Assembly: GCF_900459225.1 (NCBI RefSeq)
Contig: NZ_UHFH01000003.1
Coordinates: forward strand, 1,846,001-1,910,000
Reading direction: 5' to 3'
DNA length: 64,000 nt
Source: Streptococcus dysgalactiae subsp. dysgalactiae
Lineage (GTDB): Bacteria > Bacillota > Bacilli > Lactobacillales > Streptococcaceae
Positions 1 to 9,847 of the stretch are shown here, one piece after another (position 1 is the first letter of the stretch; every line of letters begins with the position of its first letter). Below the pieces are notes generated by a model that saw only the letters and a list, made by a program, of their open reading frames with translations, had not been told where the DNA came from and did no database searches. Position numbers and translations under genes: made by a program.

Positions 1-1450
1 CAATGGTCACCGCTCCACGCTGGCCAGCATTCATAATGATTTGTGCTTCTTTGAAGTGATTTTTAGCATTTAAGACTTCGTGAGGAATACCAGCCTCCAC
101 CAATTTGCGAGAAATTAGGTCACTTGTCTCAACAGCAACGGTACCAACAAGGATTGGTTGTCCTTTATCATGACGCGCTTTGACATCTGCTACCACAGCT
201 CTGAACTTAGATTCTAGAGTTGGGTATAGTAAGTCCGTGTGGTCAATACGCGCAATTGGGCGGTTAGTTGGAATTGGAATAATGCGCATGTTATAAACTT
301 CGCGGAATTCTTCTTCTTCAGTTTTAGCGGTACCCGTCATCCCTGCCAATTTTTTGTACATGCGGAACATGTTCTGGTAGGTAATTGAGGCGCTGGTTTT
401 TGATTCTTCTTGGATACGAACGCCTTCTTTGGCTTCAATAGCTTGGTGCAAGCCATCTGAGAAACGACGACCTTCCATCGTACGACCAGTAAATTGGTCA
501 ACAATGAGAATTTCACCCTCTTCGCTGACCACATAATCAATGTCTAACAACATGATATAGTTAGCACGAAGGGCATTATCAATAAAGTGAGTTAAAGCAA
601 CATTTTCAATATCATACAGATTGTTTAAATTAAAGTAACTTTCCGCCTTGTCAATCCCTGAATCACTCAAACCAATTGTTTTGGTTGGGACGTCAATGAT
701 GTAATCATCTACTGTCAAGGTTTTCACAAACATATCTGCACGGATATACAATTGATTGGTTTCTGAGCTAACAGCTCCTGAAACAATCAAAGGTGTTCTC
801 GCTTCGTCAATCAAAACGGAATCGACTTCATCGACTAAGGCAAAATTGAGCGGGCGCTGCACCATATCCTCTTGACGGACAACCATGTTATCACGCAAAT
901 AGTCAAATCCGACTTCAGAGTTAGTTGAGTAGGTAATGTCACAGTTGTAAGCTTCACGTTTTTCTGCCGGAGATTTCGCTGCTAAGTTAATCCCCACAGA
1001 AAGACCTAGCCAACTATACACTTCACCCATTTCAGTCGCATCACGGGTTGACAAATACTCGTTTACAGTGATAACGTGAACGCCTTCACCTGCAAGGGCA
1101 TTGAGGTAAACAGGCATGGTCGCAGTCAAGGTTTTCCCTTCACCGGTACGCATTTCAGGCACATCTCCGTTGTGAAGGACAACTCCCCCCATGATTTGAA
1201 CACGGTATGGATACAAACCGAGCACGCGTTTTGAAGCTTCACGGACAACAGCAAATGCTTCGGGAAGTAATTGTTCAAGGGTTTCCCCTTTTTGATATCG
1301 CTCTTTAAATTCTGGTGTTTTTGCTTGTAGATCTCTATCTGATAATGACGCCATGTGGTCTGCGTAAGATTCTACTTTTCTTGCAATTTTTTCTAATTTT
1401 CTTAGTTCGCCTTTGTCATTTTCGATGACTTTGCGTAGAATATTGGCCAT
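1..1450 (-). CDS. secA: Preprotein translocase ATPase SecA, N-terminal 483 residues (3' end outside window)
   Basis: SecA is the cytoplasmic ATPase that drives proteins through SecYEG. Translating the minus strand from the ATG at 1450 gives [20 protein letters not shown] and a continuous frame to the window edge. The Walker A motif MRTGEGKT lies near residue 100 and the Walker B region [12 protein letters not shown] near residue 205; the family length is about 840, so the C-terminal part is cut by the window. The start is fixed by GAAAGGAAAGAGA just before the ATG. A promoter lies directly upstream. Housekeeping gene; identification secure. Confidence 0.97.
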   Translation of the reverse strand, partial: MANILRKVIENDKGELRKLEKIARKVESYADHMASLSDRDLQAKTPEFKERYQKGETLEQLLPEAFAVVREASKRVLGLYPYRVQIMGGVVLHNGDVPEMRTGEGKTLTATMPVYLNALAGEGVHVITVNEYLSTRDATEMGEVYSWLGLSVGINLAAKSPAEKREAYNCDITYSTNSEVGFDYLRDNMVVRQEDMVQRPLNFALVDEVDSVLIDEARTPLIVSGAVSSETNQLYIRADMFVKTLTVDDYIIDVPTKTIGLSDSGIDKAESYFNLNNLYDIENVALTHFIDNALRANYIMLLDIDYVVSEEGEILIVDQFTGRTMEGRRFSDGLHQAIEAKEGVRIQEESKTSASITYQNMFRMYKKLAGMTGTAKTEEEEFREVYNMRIIPIPTNRPIARIDHTDLLYPTLESKFRAVVADVKARHDKGQPILVGTVAVETSDLISRKLVEAGIPHEVLNAKNHFKEAQIIMNAGQRGAVTI

Positions 1451-1480
1451 TCTCTTTCCTTTCGATCGTCTAATCATTTC

Positions 1481-1509
1481 ATTTTAACATAAATAGGCAG
1501 GCAGTTCAA
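1481..1509 (-). promoter_or_regulatory. secA promoter
   Basis: On the minus strand, -35 TTGAAC (1504-1509), a 17-bp spacer and -10 TAAAAT (1481-1486), about 30 bp before the secA ATG. Confidence 0.7.
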
Positions 1510-1533
1510 GAAATCATGATAAAGATGTCGAAG

Positions 1534-1564
1534 AAAAAGGAAGCCTAAAACGCTTCCTTTTTTT
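1534..1564 (-). terminator. Terminator after manA
   Basis: GGAAGC / GCTTCC stem flanked by A and T runs on both sides. It ends leftward manA transcription before the secA promoter. Confidence 0.75.
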
Positions 1565-1584
1565 CTCATTTTTCTGCCATGAAA

Positions 1585-2538
1585 TTACATCGGATGGTTG
1601 GGATGACTGACAATCATTTCCAATTGTCCATCGAATGACCATGACTTCACATCGTTTGGCAAGATAAAGTGCATGCCTTTCTCCAGGTCATAAGCCTCTT
1701 GGTCAACATACAATTTTCCTTGACCATTTAAGACACTAACGAGCAGATAAGGGGCAGACTGTTTCATATCCACCATTTGAGTCGTTAACCACTTGTAAAC
1801 AGTAAAAAATGGTGTTGATACTAAGGTTGTTGCTGTGATATTATCTAAAACCATGGTAGCAGGCACGCTATTTTCAGGCTTACCAATAGTTAAAACATCA
1901 ATCGATTTTTCAATGTGTAGGTCACGACGATTACCATTGGCATCTTTGCGGTCAAAATCATACACCCGATAAGTGGTATCAGAGGATTGCTGAGTTTCTA
2001 AAATAAGAATACCCTTGCCAATCGCATGCATAGTGCCGCTCGGAACATAGAAAAAATCTCCTGCTTTGACTGGTATGCGACTCAGTAAATCATCCCACTC
2101 GCCAGCTTCAATCATGGTACGAAGTTCTTCTTTAGACTTGGCTTGATGGCCATAAACAATCTCTGAGCCTTCTTCGGCAGAAATAATATACCAGCATTCT
2201 GTCTTGCCTAATTCCCCTTCACGCTCAAGTCCATAAGCATCATCAGGATGAACTTGGACACTTAGCCAGTCATTAGCGTCCAAAATCTTAGTCAATAAAG
2301 GAAAGACCTCTTCTTTAGGATTACCAAATAAAGCAGGCTCATCAGCATATAATGTGTTTAGAGTTTGGCCTTTATAATGCCCATTGGTTACTGTGGAAAC
2401 ACCATTCGGATGAGCAGAAATAGCCCAATACTCACCAGTTGTTTCGCTTGGAATGTCGTAAGAAAAGACATCTCTTAACTTGGTTCCTCCCCAAATTCTA
2501 TCATGCATGGTTGATTTTAGAAATAATGGTTCTGACAT
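1585..2538 (-). CDS. manA: Mannose-6-phosphate isomerase, class I
   Basis: Cytoplasmic zinc enzyme that interconverts mannose-6-phosphate and fructose-6-phosphate. The 317-residue product starts MSEPLFLKSTMHDRIWGGTK, the typical N terminus of the short Firmicutes type. The cupin core carries QVHPDD (metal ligand region, near residue 97) and VPSGTMHAIGKG (near residue 172). I placed the start at 2538 because ACGAGGAAACTT precedes this ATG; the frame stays open 27 codons further upstream without a ribosome binding site. A TATAAT lies at 2572-2577. Its place beside the sucrose genes fits feeding of fructose and mannose phosphates into glycolysis. Confidence 0.95.
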   Translation of the reverse strand: MSEPLFLKSTMHDRIWGGTKLRDVFSYDIPSETTGEYWAISAHPNGVSTVTNGHYKGQTLNTLYADEPALFGNPKEEVFPLLTKILDANDWLSVQVHPDDAYGLEREGELGKTECWYIISAEEGSEIVYGHQAKSKEELRTMIEAGEWDDLLSRIPVKAGDFFYVPSGTMHAIGKGILILETQQSSDTTYRVYDFDRKDANGNRRDLHIEKSIDVLTIGKPENSVPATMVLDNITATTLVSTPFFTVYKWLTTQMVDMKQSAPYLLVSVLNGQGKLYVDQEAYDLEKGMHFILPNDVKSWSFDGQLEMIVSHPNHPM

Positions 2539-2632
2539 AAGTTTCCTCGTTTCTGATAGTATTCTTTGTTTATTATAGCACGTTCTGCTGAGCTCTGCTT
2601 TCTTTTTCCTAACCTGCAAACAAGGATATTTC

Positions 2633-2971
2633 CTACTTGCCTTCTGCCGCCAATTTAGCTAAGGCAAAATTCCCCAAGGTAGCAGAGCCATTATCAGCAA
2701 CTGCTGGCGTGACAATATAGTCTGCCAAATCAGGGACAGGAAGATAGTCATTTAAGAGGGTTTTAAACTTTTCGTACACGCGCAACACCATGTGTTCTTG
2801 CGTCATAACTCCACCTCCAAAAATAATCACTTGTGGCCGATAGAGCATTGTCGCTTGTAGGACTGCTTGAGCAATATAAAAGGCTTGAACGTCCCATGTA
2901 AACTCCTCATCACCCACATCACAAACAAACTTTGTCCCACCAGCTTCAATACTTCCATATAATTTTCCCAT
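2633..2971 (-). pseudogene. scrK: Fructokinase remnant with large in-frame internal deletion
   Basis: ROK-family fructokinase would phosphorylate the fructose released by ScrB. The 112-residue product has the intact N terminus MGKLYGSIEAGGTKFVCDVG (phosphate-binding loop), then after about residue 23 jumps to what looks like the last 90 residues of the family (IIFGGGVMTQ adenosine-site motif, then VADNGSATLGNFALA). About 180 of the usual 290 residues are missing, including the catalytic aspartate and the Cys/His zinc region, so it cannot be a working kinase. Frame and ribosome binding site (AAAGGAG) are intact, so the shortened product may still be made. Confidence 0.8.
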
Positions 2972-3125
2972 ATTTTCTCCTTTTTATGATTACCCTTGTC
3001 ATTTCGCCTATAGTATAACAACACCTTCTCAAAAAAAACAAGGTACAAAGTATAGGTAAAATAACACAAATTTAAGGTTTTTAGGATGTTATCATTTTCT
3101 TGTCATTTTTTCATCACTTACATGG

Positions 3126-3152
3126 AAAAAGAGTTGATTATCCAACTCTTTT
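3126..3152 (-). terminator. Terminator after scrA
   Basis: AAAGAGTTG / CAACTCTTT stem with a T run on the minus strand, just behind the scrA stop. Confidence 0.7.
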
Positions 3153-3156
3153 CACT

Positions 3157-5040
3157 TTATCTTACAATTGCCAGTTGATCACCAACCGCAACTTTTCCTT
3201 GAGCTAGGAGATTAATGTTGTGGTAGTCGTTACTGTTGGTTACGATTATCATCGTTGTATCATCCAACCCTGCCTGCGCAATCTTGGTAGAGTCAAACTG
3301 TCCAAGAAGGTCACCTTTTTTAACCATCTGTCCTGCTGTCACAAGAGAAACAAAACCATCTCCCGCCATTGAAACAGTTTCAATGCCAATATGGAGTAAT
3401 ATTTCTGCTCCCTGTGTTGAAGTGATTGCGTAAGCATGACCTGTTTCAAAGACAATTTCAACTTTGCCATCAACTGGCGAGTATAGGGTATTATCTTCTG
3501 GCTTAATTGCTAAGCCTTGACCCATAGCACCTGATGAAAAAACAGGGTCTGAAACAGCTGCTAAATCTACAATTGTTCCATTCAAAGGACTATATAAAGT
3601 TTCCTCTGCTAAGGCTGGCTGATCAGGCGTTTGATCAACTTCGACAGCTGGTAACGGAAGGGTTTCTCTATCTTGATAACCCCAAGTATAAGCCATCGCA
3701 AAGGCTACCCCAAGACCGACAAGCATAGTCATAAGGTATTGTAATAATTGGCCATTCAAGTAGAGGAGAGTTCCTGGTAAGACTGTAATCCCAAAACCAG
3801 TTCCTGCAATGCCAAAGAGCCCAGCGACCCAACCACCTAAGGCACCACCAATAAGACCTGAAACAAAGACTTTTGGATAACGGAGATTGACCCCAAAAAT
3901 AGCTGGTTCAGTAATCCCTAAAAGAGCTGACAAGGTTGATGGAAAGGCCAGACCTTTTAGTTTTGTTGATTTGGTTTTAACAGCAACAGCTAAGGTAGCT
4001 CCAGCTTGAGCAGCTGTTGCTGCTGTTAGGTAAGCATTGAAAGGATCTTTTCCAGTATTGGCAATCAGCTGCGCTTCTAGGAAGTTAAAGATATGGTGAA
4101 TACCAGTCACTACGATTAATTGTTGGATTCCCCCAACAATCAAGCCTGCAATACCAAACGGCAAATGCAAGACAGCCTGTGTACTAGCCAGAACAAGGTT
4201 TTCAAGAGAATGAAAGACTGGTCCAATAATGAATAACCCTAAAGCACTCATAATAGCAAACGTTAAAAATGGTGTGACCAATAAGTCCAAAGCTTCTGGC
4301 ACTCGTTTATGTAACCATTTCTCCAGTTTCGCCCCTACCAGACCAACAAAGAAGGCTGGCAACACAGTTCCCTGGTAACCAACAACAGGAACGAATCCAA
4401 AGAAAGTAAGTGGTTTAACATCCCCACCAGAGGCAACTACCCAGGCGTTTGGCAATTCATTGGAAACCAACATCAAGCCTAAAACAATACCGATAATAGG
4501 GTTACCCCCAAATACCCTAAAGGCTGACCAAGCCACTAAGGCTGGCAAGTAGACAAAGGCAGTATCCGTTAGGATGCGGGTATACATGAGGAAGTTTTCT
4601 CCGTATTCATGTACCCCAAACAAATCCATGATGGCTGGCTGAGTCACCAAGCCACGAACACCCATAAAGAGACCTGTTGCCACAATAGCTGGAATAATAG
4701 GAACAAACACATCCCCAAACGTACGAATCGCCCGTTGGAACACATTGCCCTGCTTAGCAGCTTCTGCCTTTTGCTCACTAGTAGATGATGTTGGTAAACC
4801 AAGAGCAACGACTTCGTCATAAATTTTATTGACGGTACCTGTCCCAAAAATCATCTGATATTGACCAGAGTTAAAGAAAGCTCCCTTTACTTTATCAATA
4901 GCTTCTGCTTTTTCTTTATCAATTCTTCCTTCATCATGAACCATCACGCGAAGGCGAGTTGCACAGTGGGCAACACTTCTCACATTTTCTCGGCCACCTA
5001 AAGCCTCAATCACTTCAGTTGCAATCTGACGATTATCCAT
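3157..5040 (-). CDS. scrA: Sucrose-specific PTS permease, EIIBCA
   Basis: Membrane transporter that imports sucrose and delivers sucrose-6-phosphate to ScrB. The 627 residues have the domain order B-C-A. The EIIB phosphorylation cysteine is C26 in SVAHCATRLRV. A multi-span EIIC domain covers about residues 100-450. A C-terminal EIIA-Glc-type domain follows, with its two histidines at about 535 (ETGHAY) and 550 (EILLHIG). Length and fusion order match streptococcal ScrA. It is divergent from scrB across a 242-bp region that holds both promoters and LacI-type dyads, so control by ScrR is expected. Confidence 0.95.
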   Translation of the reverse strand: MDNRQIATEVIEALGGRENVRSVAHCATRLRVMVHDEGRIDKEKAEAIDKVKGAFFNSGQYQMIFGTGTVNKIYDEVVALGLPTSSTSEQKAEAAKQGNVFQRAIRTFGDVFVPIIPAIVATGLFMGVRGLVTQPAIMDLFGVHEYGENFLMYTRILTDTAFVYLPALVAWSAFRVFGGNPIIGIVLGLMLVSNELPNAWVVASGGDVKPLTFFGFVPVVGYQGTVLPAFFVGLVGAKLEKWLHKRVPEALDLLVTPFLTFAIMSALGLFIIGPVFHSLENLVLASTQAVLHLPFGIAGLIVGGIQQLIVVTGIHHIFNFLEAQLIANTGKDPFNAYLTAATAAQAGATLAVAVKTKSTKLKGLAFPSTLSALLGITEPAIFGVNLRYPKVFVSGLIGGALGGWVAGLFGIAGTGFGITVLPGTLLYLNGQLLQYLMTMLVGLGVAFAMAYTWGYQDRETLPLPAVEVDQTPDQPALAEETLYSPLNGTIVDLAAVSDPVFSSGAMGQGLAIKPEDNTLYSPVDGKVEIVFETGHAYAITSTQGAEILLHIGIETVSMAGDGFVSLVTAGQMVKKGDLLGQFDSTKIAQAGLDDTTMIIVTNSNDYHNINLLAQGKVAVGDQLAIVR

Positions 5041-5152
5041 GGCTACAACATCTCCTTTTTCATTTGGTGTCAGCCTTCACCAATTCTACAAGCTTTGCTG
5101 CTGAGAACCTACTTGACCGACGGTAGTGAATCCGCTTCACTTCTTGACTATC

Positions 5153-5190
5153 ATTTTATCACTAATATTTTTTATGTCAAGCGTTTAACA
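5153..5190 (-). promoter_or_regulatory. scrA promoter with overlapping dyad (likely ScrR operator)
   Basis: Minus strand -35 TTGACA (5175-5180), 16-bp spacer, -10 TAAAAT (5153-5158). The -35 is part of the imperfect dyad TGTCAAGCGTTTAACA (5175-5190), centred on CG like LacI-family operators. Binding by ScrR is inferred from context. Confidence 0.65.
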
Positions 5191-5217
5191 TATTTTTGTT
5201 TTATTTGCATTAAATTG

Positions 5218-5246
5218 TTGATTTTTAAAGAGAAAACGTTTAGTAT
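5218..5246 (+). promoter_or_regulatory. scrB promoter with LacI-type half sites in the spacer
   Basis: -35 TTGATT (5218-5223), 17-bp spacer, -10 TAGTAT (5241-5246). GAAAACGTTT sits in the spacer, a second LacI-family-like core, so a bound regulator would occlude the promoter. Confidence 0.6.
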
Positions 5247-5282
5247 ATTAATAACAATAACTGTCAAACAAGGAGCTTTCTT

Positions 5283-6722
5283 ATGGATCTACCACAAGCT
5301 GTCCGCTACCGCCCCTATGAGGAATGGAGCCAAAAAGACTATGAGGCCATCATCAAAAAAATAGCCCAATCTCCTTGGAGAAGTCGGTTTCACGTTGAGC
5401 CCCGAACAGGACTACTCAACGACCCCAATGGCTTCTCTTATTTCGATGGTCGTTTCCACCTCTTTTATCAAAATTGGCCTTATGGCGCTGCTCATGGTTT
5501 GAAGCAATGGGTACACATGACCTCCACAGACCTTGTCCATTTTACGGAAACAGGGAGCCGTCTTTTGCCAGATCATCCTCACGATAGCCATGGTGCTTAT
5601 TCCGGCTCTGCTTATGCCATTGATGACAGGCTTTTTCTCTTTTATACTGGTAATGTTCGAGATGCCAATTGGGTCAGAACACCATTACAGGTTGGCGCGT
5701 GGATGGATAAACAAGGAAATATTTCCAAAATTCCACAGGTATTGATTGAACAACCTGATGACGTGACCGAACACTTCCGAGACCCGCAGGTTTTTTCTTA
5801 TCAAGGGCACTTTTATGCCATTATCGGAGCTCAAGGTTTAGATGGCAAAGGGAAAGTCAAACTTTACAAAGCTGTAGACAATCATGTAGATAACTGGCAA
5901 TTTATCGCCGACTTGGACTTTGACGATTCTGGTACGGAGTACATGATCGAATGCCCTAATCTTGTCTTTGTCGACGACAAACCCGTCTTGATCTTCAGCC
6001 CACAAGGACTAGCCAAGTCCGAATTAGATTATCAAAATATCTACCCCAATACCTATAAAATCTTCAAAGACTTCAATCCAGAAACTGGCGAATTGCTGGG
6101 AGGTGGTCCCCTGCAAAACCTTGATTTTGGGTTTGAGACTTATGCTACTCAAGCCTTTAATGCTCCAGATGGCAAGGCTTTAGCTGTATCATGGATTGGG
6201 CTACCAGATATTGATTACCCAACAGATTCTTATGACTATCAAGGAGCTCTTAGCTTAGTAAAAGAATTAAGGATTAGAGACGGCATTCTCTATCAAGCAC
6301 CTGTTTCAGCCCTAAAAGAGCTTCGAGGGCCGGCAGAATTATTCCATAATAAAATAGACAGTTCCAACTGTTACGAATTGGAATTGGCGATTCCGAGCCA
6401 AGAAAAAGTCAGCTTAGTCTTATTTGCAGACCAAGCTGGCAATGGGCTAACCCTAACGATAGATACAGACCAAGGGCAAATCAGCATTGATCGAAGTAAA
6501 GCTGGGATCCAATACGCCCAGGATTATGGTACCGTGCGCTCTTGCCAAATGCCTCAAGACCGTGTTACACTTAATATCTATGTGGATAAGGCTATCCTTG
6601 AAATCTTTGTTAACCAAGGACAAAGGGTTCTCACCAGCCGTGTCTTTCCACATCAGGGGCAAACAGGAATCCAATTATTGGAGGGACACATCTCTGGGTA
6701 TTATTATGAAATGAGGTATTAG
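5283..6722 (+). CDS. scrB: Sucrose-6-phosphate hydrolase (GH32)
   Basis: Cytoplasmic invertase that splits sucrose-6-phosphate into glucose-6-phosphate and fructose. The 479-residue protein shows the GH32 signature LLNDPNGF with the nucleophile D47, the FRDPQVF block near residue 166 and the acid/base motif IECPNL near residue 222, followed by a beta-sandwich domain. CAAGGAGCTTTCTT precedes the ATG at 5283. It forms an operon with scrR 4 bp downstream. The fructose it releases has no intact kinase beside it, because scrK is deleted. Confidence 0.95.
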   Translation: MDLPQAVRYRPYEEWSQKDYEAIIKKIAQSPWRSRFHVEPRTGLLNDPNGFSYFDGRFHLFYQNWPYGAAHGLKQWVHMTSTDLVHFTETGSRLLPDHPHDSHGAYSGSAYAIDDRLFLFYTGNVRDANWVRTPLQVGAWMDKQGNISKIPQVLIEQPDDVTEHFRDPQVFSYQGHFYAIIGAQGLDGKGKVKLYKAVDNHVDNWQFIADLDFDDSGTEYMIECPNLVFVDDKPVLIFSPQGLAKSELDYQNIYPNTYKIFKDFNPETGELLGGGPLQNLDFGFETYATQAFNAPDGKALAVSWIGLPDIDYPTDSYDYQGALSLVKELRIRDGILYQAPVSALKELRGPAELFHNKIDSSNCYELELAIPSQEKVSLVLFADQAGNGLTLTIDTDQGQISIDRSKAGIQYAQDYGTVRSCQMPQDRVTLNIYVDKAILEIFVNQGQRVLTSRVFPHQGQTGIQLLEGHISGYYYEMRY

Positions 6723-6726
6723 GCAA

Positions 6727-7692
6727 GTGGTGGCAAAATTAACAGACGTAGCAGCCTTGGCAGGGGTCAGTCCGACAACGGTGTCACGTGTGATCAACAA
6801 AAAGGGCTACTTATCTCAAAAAACAGTGGATAAGGTCAACAAGGCCATGCGAGAATTGGGGTATAAGCCCAATAACCTAGCCAGAAGTTTACAAGGAAAA
6901 TCAGCTCAGCTCATCGGTCTAATTTTTCCTAATATCAGTAATATCTTTTATGCCGAGCTTATCGAACATCTAGAAATTGAATTGTTTAAACACGGCTACA
7001 AAACTATTATTTGCAACAGCGAACACAATCCTGTCAAAGAACGCGAATACTTAGAAATGCTCGCCGCTAATCAAGTAGATGGTATCATTTCCTCTAGTCA
7101 CAATCTAGGTATTGATGATTACGAGCGTGTCGAAGCACCAATTGTAGCCTTTGACCGTAATTTGGCTCCTAACATTCCAATCGTTGCCTCAGATAATTTT
7201 GAAGGCGGAAAACTAGCAGCCCAAACCTTACAAAAACATGGCTGTCAAAAAATTATCATGATTACAGGTAACGACAATTCCGAATCGCCGACGGGTCTTC
7301 GTCAATTAGGTTTTAACTACCAACTGAAACGAAGTGCTGAAATCATCAAATTACCAAACGACCTCTCCCCTATCCGCCGTGAAATGGAAATCAAATCTAT
7401 TTTGGCAACCCGAAAACCTGACGGTCTCTTTGTTTCGGACGATCTCACTGCTATTTTAATCATGAAGGTCGCCAAGCAGCTAGACATCGCTATCCCACAA
7501 GACATGAAAATAATTGGTTATGACGGCACTACTTTTGTGGAACAATATGTTCCTCAATTAGCAACCATCAAGCAACCTATCGAAGAAATCGCAAAACTCA
7601 GCGTCGAGGTACTTCTCAAAAAAATTAAGGGAGAGAAAACCAGCAAGGATTATATTTTGCCAATTACCTTACTCCCAGGAGAAAGCATTTAG
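6727..7692 (+). CDS. scrR: Sucrose operon repressor, LacI family
   Basis: LacI-type repressor of 321 residues. The N-terminal helix-turn-helix VAALAGVSPTTVSRVINKKG is followed by a periplasmic-binding-protein-like sensor domain ending in a short tail. The gene starts with tandem GTG codons (6727 or 6730) just after the scrB stop, with only weak TAGG upstream, suggesting translational coupling to scrB. Its position and the CG-centred dyads between scrA and scrB support the ScrR role; the inducer is not visible in the sequence. Confidence 0.9.
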   Translation: MVAKLTDVAALAGVSPTTVSRVINKKGYLSQKTVDKVNKAMRELGYKPNNLARSLQGKSAQLIGLIFPNISNIFYAELIEHLEIELFKHGYKTIICNSEHNPVKEREYLEMLAANQVDGIISSSHNLGIDDYERVEAPIVAFDRNLAPNIPIVASDNFEGGKLAAQTLQKHGCQKIIMITGNDNSESPTGLRQLGFNYQLKRSAEIIKLPNDLSPIRREMEIKSILATRKPDGLFVSDDLTAILIMKVAKQLDIAIPQDMKIIGYDGTTFVEQYVPQLATIKQPIEEIAKLSVEVLLKKIKGEKTSKDYILPITLLPGESI

Positions 7693-7712
7693 TGTCCCTC
7701 AGAAATTACTCT

Positions 7713-7769
7713 AAAAAAAGCAAACCGGAGAACTCTTTAAAAAGACGAGAGCAGCCTGTTTGCTTTTTT
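7713..7769 (+). terminator. Terminator after scrR
   Basis: AAAAAAGCAAAC and GTTTGCTTTTTT arms around an irregular GC-rich loop; reads in both directions. Confidence 0.7.
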
Positions 7770-7787
7770 GATAGTCACAAGACAACA

Positions 7788-7820
7788 CAAAATCGGACCA
7801 ATTTAAGATTGGTCCGATTT
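7788..7820 (-). terminator. Terminator of the pepP-nusB region
   Basis: Perfect 13-bp stem AAATCGGACCAAT / ATTGGTCCGATTT right behind the nusB stop. Confidence 0.8.
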
Positions 7821-7824
7821 ATCT

Positions 7825-8274
7825 TTAGTTACTTGCTGAAGAAGCTTCTGAAACAAATTGGCTAAGCAAGCCATTAATAAATTTGGCAGACGTTTCATCA
7901 GAATATTTTTTAGCAACCTCAATAATTTCATTTAAGGCCACACGGTCAGGTGTCTCGTTGAAATACTTGATTTCAAAAAGTCCTAAACGTAACAAGGTTT
8001 TATCAGTCACCGTTAAGCGTTCTAATGACCAACCCGTCTTCAAATGTTCTGAAATCGTGCGATCAAGCTCTTCTTTGTGATCGTTAACCCCGTTGACAAG
8101 ATTTAATAAGAAAATTGGCAATTCCAAAGCCTCATTGCCTTCATCCACGACCTTATCATAGTCATAAGCAAATTGAGAGGCAACTAAGAAATCACCACCC
8201 ATTTCCATGCTGAACAAGGCTTGAAAAGCACGCTCACGTAAGTCTCTTCTTGAATTTTGAAAACTTTTAGTCAT
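7825..8274 (-). CDS. nusB: Transcription antitermination factor NusB
   Basis: RNA-binding protein that with S10 (NusE) supports rRNA antitermination. The 149-residue product begins [20 protein letters not shown] and carries the all-helical NusB core, including [13 protein letters not shown] and SAKFINGLL. The start at 8274 gives an 8-nt overlap with the end of the asp23-like gene, implying coupling; an ATG six codons earlier lies deeper in that gene. Last gene before the terminator. Confidence 0.95.
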   Translation of the reverse strand: MTKSFQNSRRDLRERAFQALFSMEMGGDFLVASQFAYDYDKVVDEGNEALELPIFLLNLVNGVNDHKEELDRTISEHLKTGWSLERLTVTDKTLLRLGLFEIKYFNETPDRVALNEIIEVAKKYSDETSAKFINGLLSQFVSEASSASN

Positions 8275-8656
8275 CCAAAAAATCCTCATCAAACAGTGAC
8301 TTCAAATCTGGTTTTGGTGTCTTCTCAGGAACAATTCCTTCGACATGGATATTGACCGCTGAGATTTTCACTTCTGCCATATCATACACCGCTGATTTAA
8401 CAGCTTTTTGAATAGCCATAGAGACCGTAGGAACCTTAACACCATATTGCAAATAAACATAGATATCTGCAGTTACGCTATCGTCTTCTTGTGTTTGAAG
8501 GTAAACCCCTTTGCCTAGACTTGCTTTATTAAAGCTATCTGCCATTTTTTTGTTATGAAGGGAATGAACGCCTTCAACTTGTGTGGTAGCAATCCCAGTA
8601 ATAACCTCAAGTACTCGTGGTGAAATAACGATTTCACCGATATGTTCAGTTGTCAT
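8267..8656 (-). CDS. Asp23/Gls24 family envelope-stress protein
   Basis: 129-residue Asp23/Gls24 domain protein, the YqhY type usually found between efp and nusB in Firmicutes. The domain starts in [20 protein letters not shown] and ends near residue 112; a short acidic tail finishes in FDEDFLDD. No signal peptide or membrane segment. Members of the family link to envelope stress and lipid metabolism; the exact task here is not evident. CTTTCTCTTCTTT on the plus strand reads as GAAAGAAAG before the ATG. Confidence 0.85.
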   Translation of the reverse strand: MTTEHIGEIVISPRVLEVITGIATTQVEGVHSLHNKKMADSFNKASLGKGVYLQTQEDDSVTADIYVYLQYGVKVPTVSMAIQKAVKSAVYDMAEVKISAVNIHVEGIVPEKTPKPDLKSLFDEDFLDD

Positions 8657-8701
8657 AGCATTTCCTTTCTCTTCTTTAGACTAACCTGTTCTGACAAAGG
8701 A

Positions 8702-9259
8702 TTAAGCACGAGAAACGTAAGTACCTTCTGCAGTGTTGATGATTAGTTTTTGACCAGCTTCGATAAAGTCTGGAACGTTGACCACAAGACCTGTTTCAAG
8801 AGTTGCAGGTTTACCAGAACCTGTGACAGTTGCTCCTTTGATAGATGGTTGTGTTTCGGCAACAGTCAATTCAACGGTTGTTGGAACAGTCACTCCAATC
8901 ACTTCACTTCCATAGAATTGGATTTTAACGTCTGAGTTTTCAAGAATGTAAAGCAACTCTTGCTCAACGTTAGCAACTGGAATTTCGTACTGATCGTAAG
9001 TGTCAGTATTCATGAAGTAAGCAGTGTCATCCATTTTATATAGGTATTGTGCTGGAACAGTTTCAATGATAGCTTGCTCAAATTTTTCATCTGGGCGGTA
9101 AGTTGTGTCAAAGGTAGACCCTGTACGCACATCACGCAATTTCATACGCATGATTGTGTTTCCTTTACCTGGTTTATGGTGGCTAGCTTCAAGGACACGA
9201 ATTAATTTTCCTTCTGATTCGAATGTCATACCGGCTTTAAGCTTACTTGCTTCAATCAT
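8702..9259 (-). CDS. efp: Elongation factor P
   Basis: Relieves ribosome stalling at polyproline. 185 residues with the KOW-like N domain and two OB domains. The tip loop reads SHHKPGKGN, so the residue that contacts the P-site tRNA is K32; no modification enzyme gene is adjacent. TAAGAGGTAAATA precedes the ATG at 9259. It has its own promoter and leads into the asp23-like gene and nusB. Confidence 0.97.
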   Translation of the reverse strand: MIEASKLKAGMTFESEGKLIRVLEASHHKPGKGNTIMRMKLRDVRTGSTFDTTYRPDEKFEQAIIETVPAQYLYKMDDTAYFMNTDTYDQYEIPVANVEQELLYILENSDVKIQFYGSEVIGVTVPTTVELTVAETQPSIKGATVTGSGKPATLETGLVVNVPDFIEAGQKLIINTAEGTYVSRA

Positions 9260-9293
9260 TATTATTTACCTCTTACTAAAATATTATCACTTC

Positions 9294-9322
9294 ATTTTAC
9301 CACAAAAGCGCCCTAGGCTCAA
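9294..9322 (-). promoter_or_regulatory. efp promoter
   Basis: Minus strand -35 TTGAGC (9317-9322), 17-bp spacer, -10 TAAAAT (9294-9299). Confidence 0.65.
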
Positions 9323-9346
9323 ATCTTTTATGACCATTCGCCCAAG

Positions 9347-9814
9347 CTAATCATTAGGTCCTTCCTTACCACCCAAAATGATGTGAGGCACGTCATGTTG
9401 CACGTACGCAACTCCCTTTTTCTCCATTAGTTCAATCGCAAACGGGTGTGGACGATAATGTGCTTTGTAAGTAATCTTTTTAATCCCAGCCTGCAGCAGA
9501 GCCTTGGTACAGTTGATACAGGGAAAGTGCGTTACATAAATTTCAGTTCCGTCAGTCGAAATCCCTTCTTTGGCACATTGAATCAAAGCATTCATTTCAG
9601 CATGAACTGTCCTGATGCAATGCCCATCTTCCATATAATGACCCGCTTCATTACAATTATCTGTGGCAGAAACACCACCATTATAACCCGTGGCAATAAT
9701 ACGATTATCCTTTACCAAAACAGCTCCCACAAAAGCGCGGTCACAAGTAGAGCGTTTGGAAATAAGCTCTGCATTGGCCATAAAGTAATCTTGCCATGAT
9801 AAACGACTTGTCAT
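9347..9814 (-). CDS. comEB: dCMP deaminase family protein (ComEB-like)
   Basis: Zinc-dependent deaminase converting dCMP to dUMP for dTTP synthesis. The 155-residue protein contains HAEMNALIQ (zinc histidine and catalytic glutamate, near residue 76) and [11 protein letters not shown] (two zinc cysteines). An N-terminal [11 protein letters not shown] and later CNEAGH fit the dCMP deaminase group. It lies 33 bp after pepP on the same strand. In other Firmicutes this gene can sit in the comE locus, but no competence genes flank it here. Confidence 0.9.
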   Translation of the reverse strand: MTSRLSWQDYFMANAELISKRSTCDRAFVGAVLVKDNRIIATGYNGGVSATDNCNEAGHYMEDGHCIRTVHAEMNALIQCAKEGISTDGTEIYVTHFPCINCTKALLQAGIKKITYKAHYRPHPFAIELMEKKGVAYVQHDVPHIILGGKEGPND

Positions 9815-9847
9815 TGCTTCGCCCTTCTAATCCTTCCCTAAGATAAT

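Noticed and set aside
5175..5190. TGTCAAGCGTTTAACA as a cre site
   Set aside because: It misses the WTG start of the cre consensus and lies between scrA and scrB, so a ScrR operator is the better explanation.
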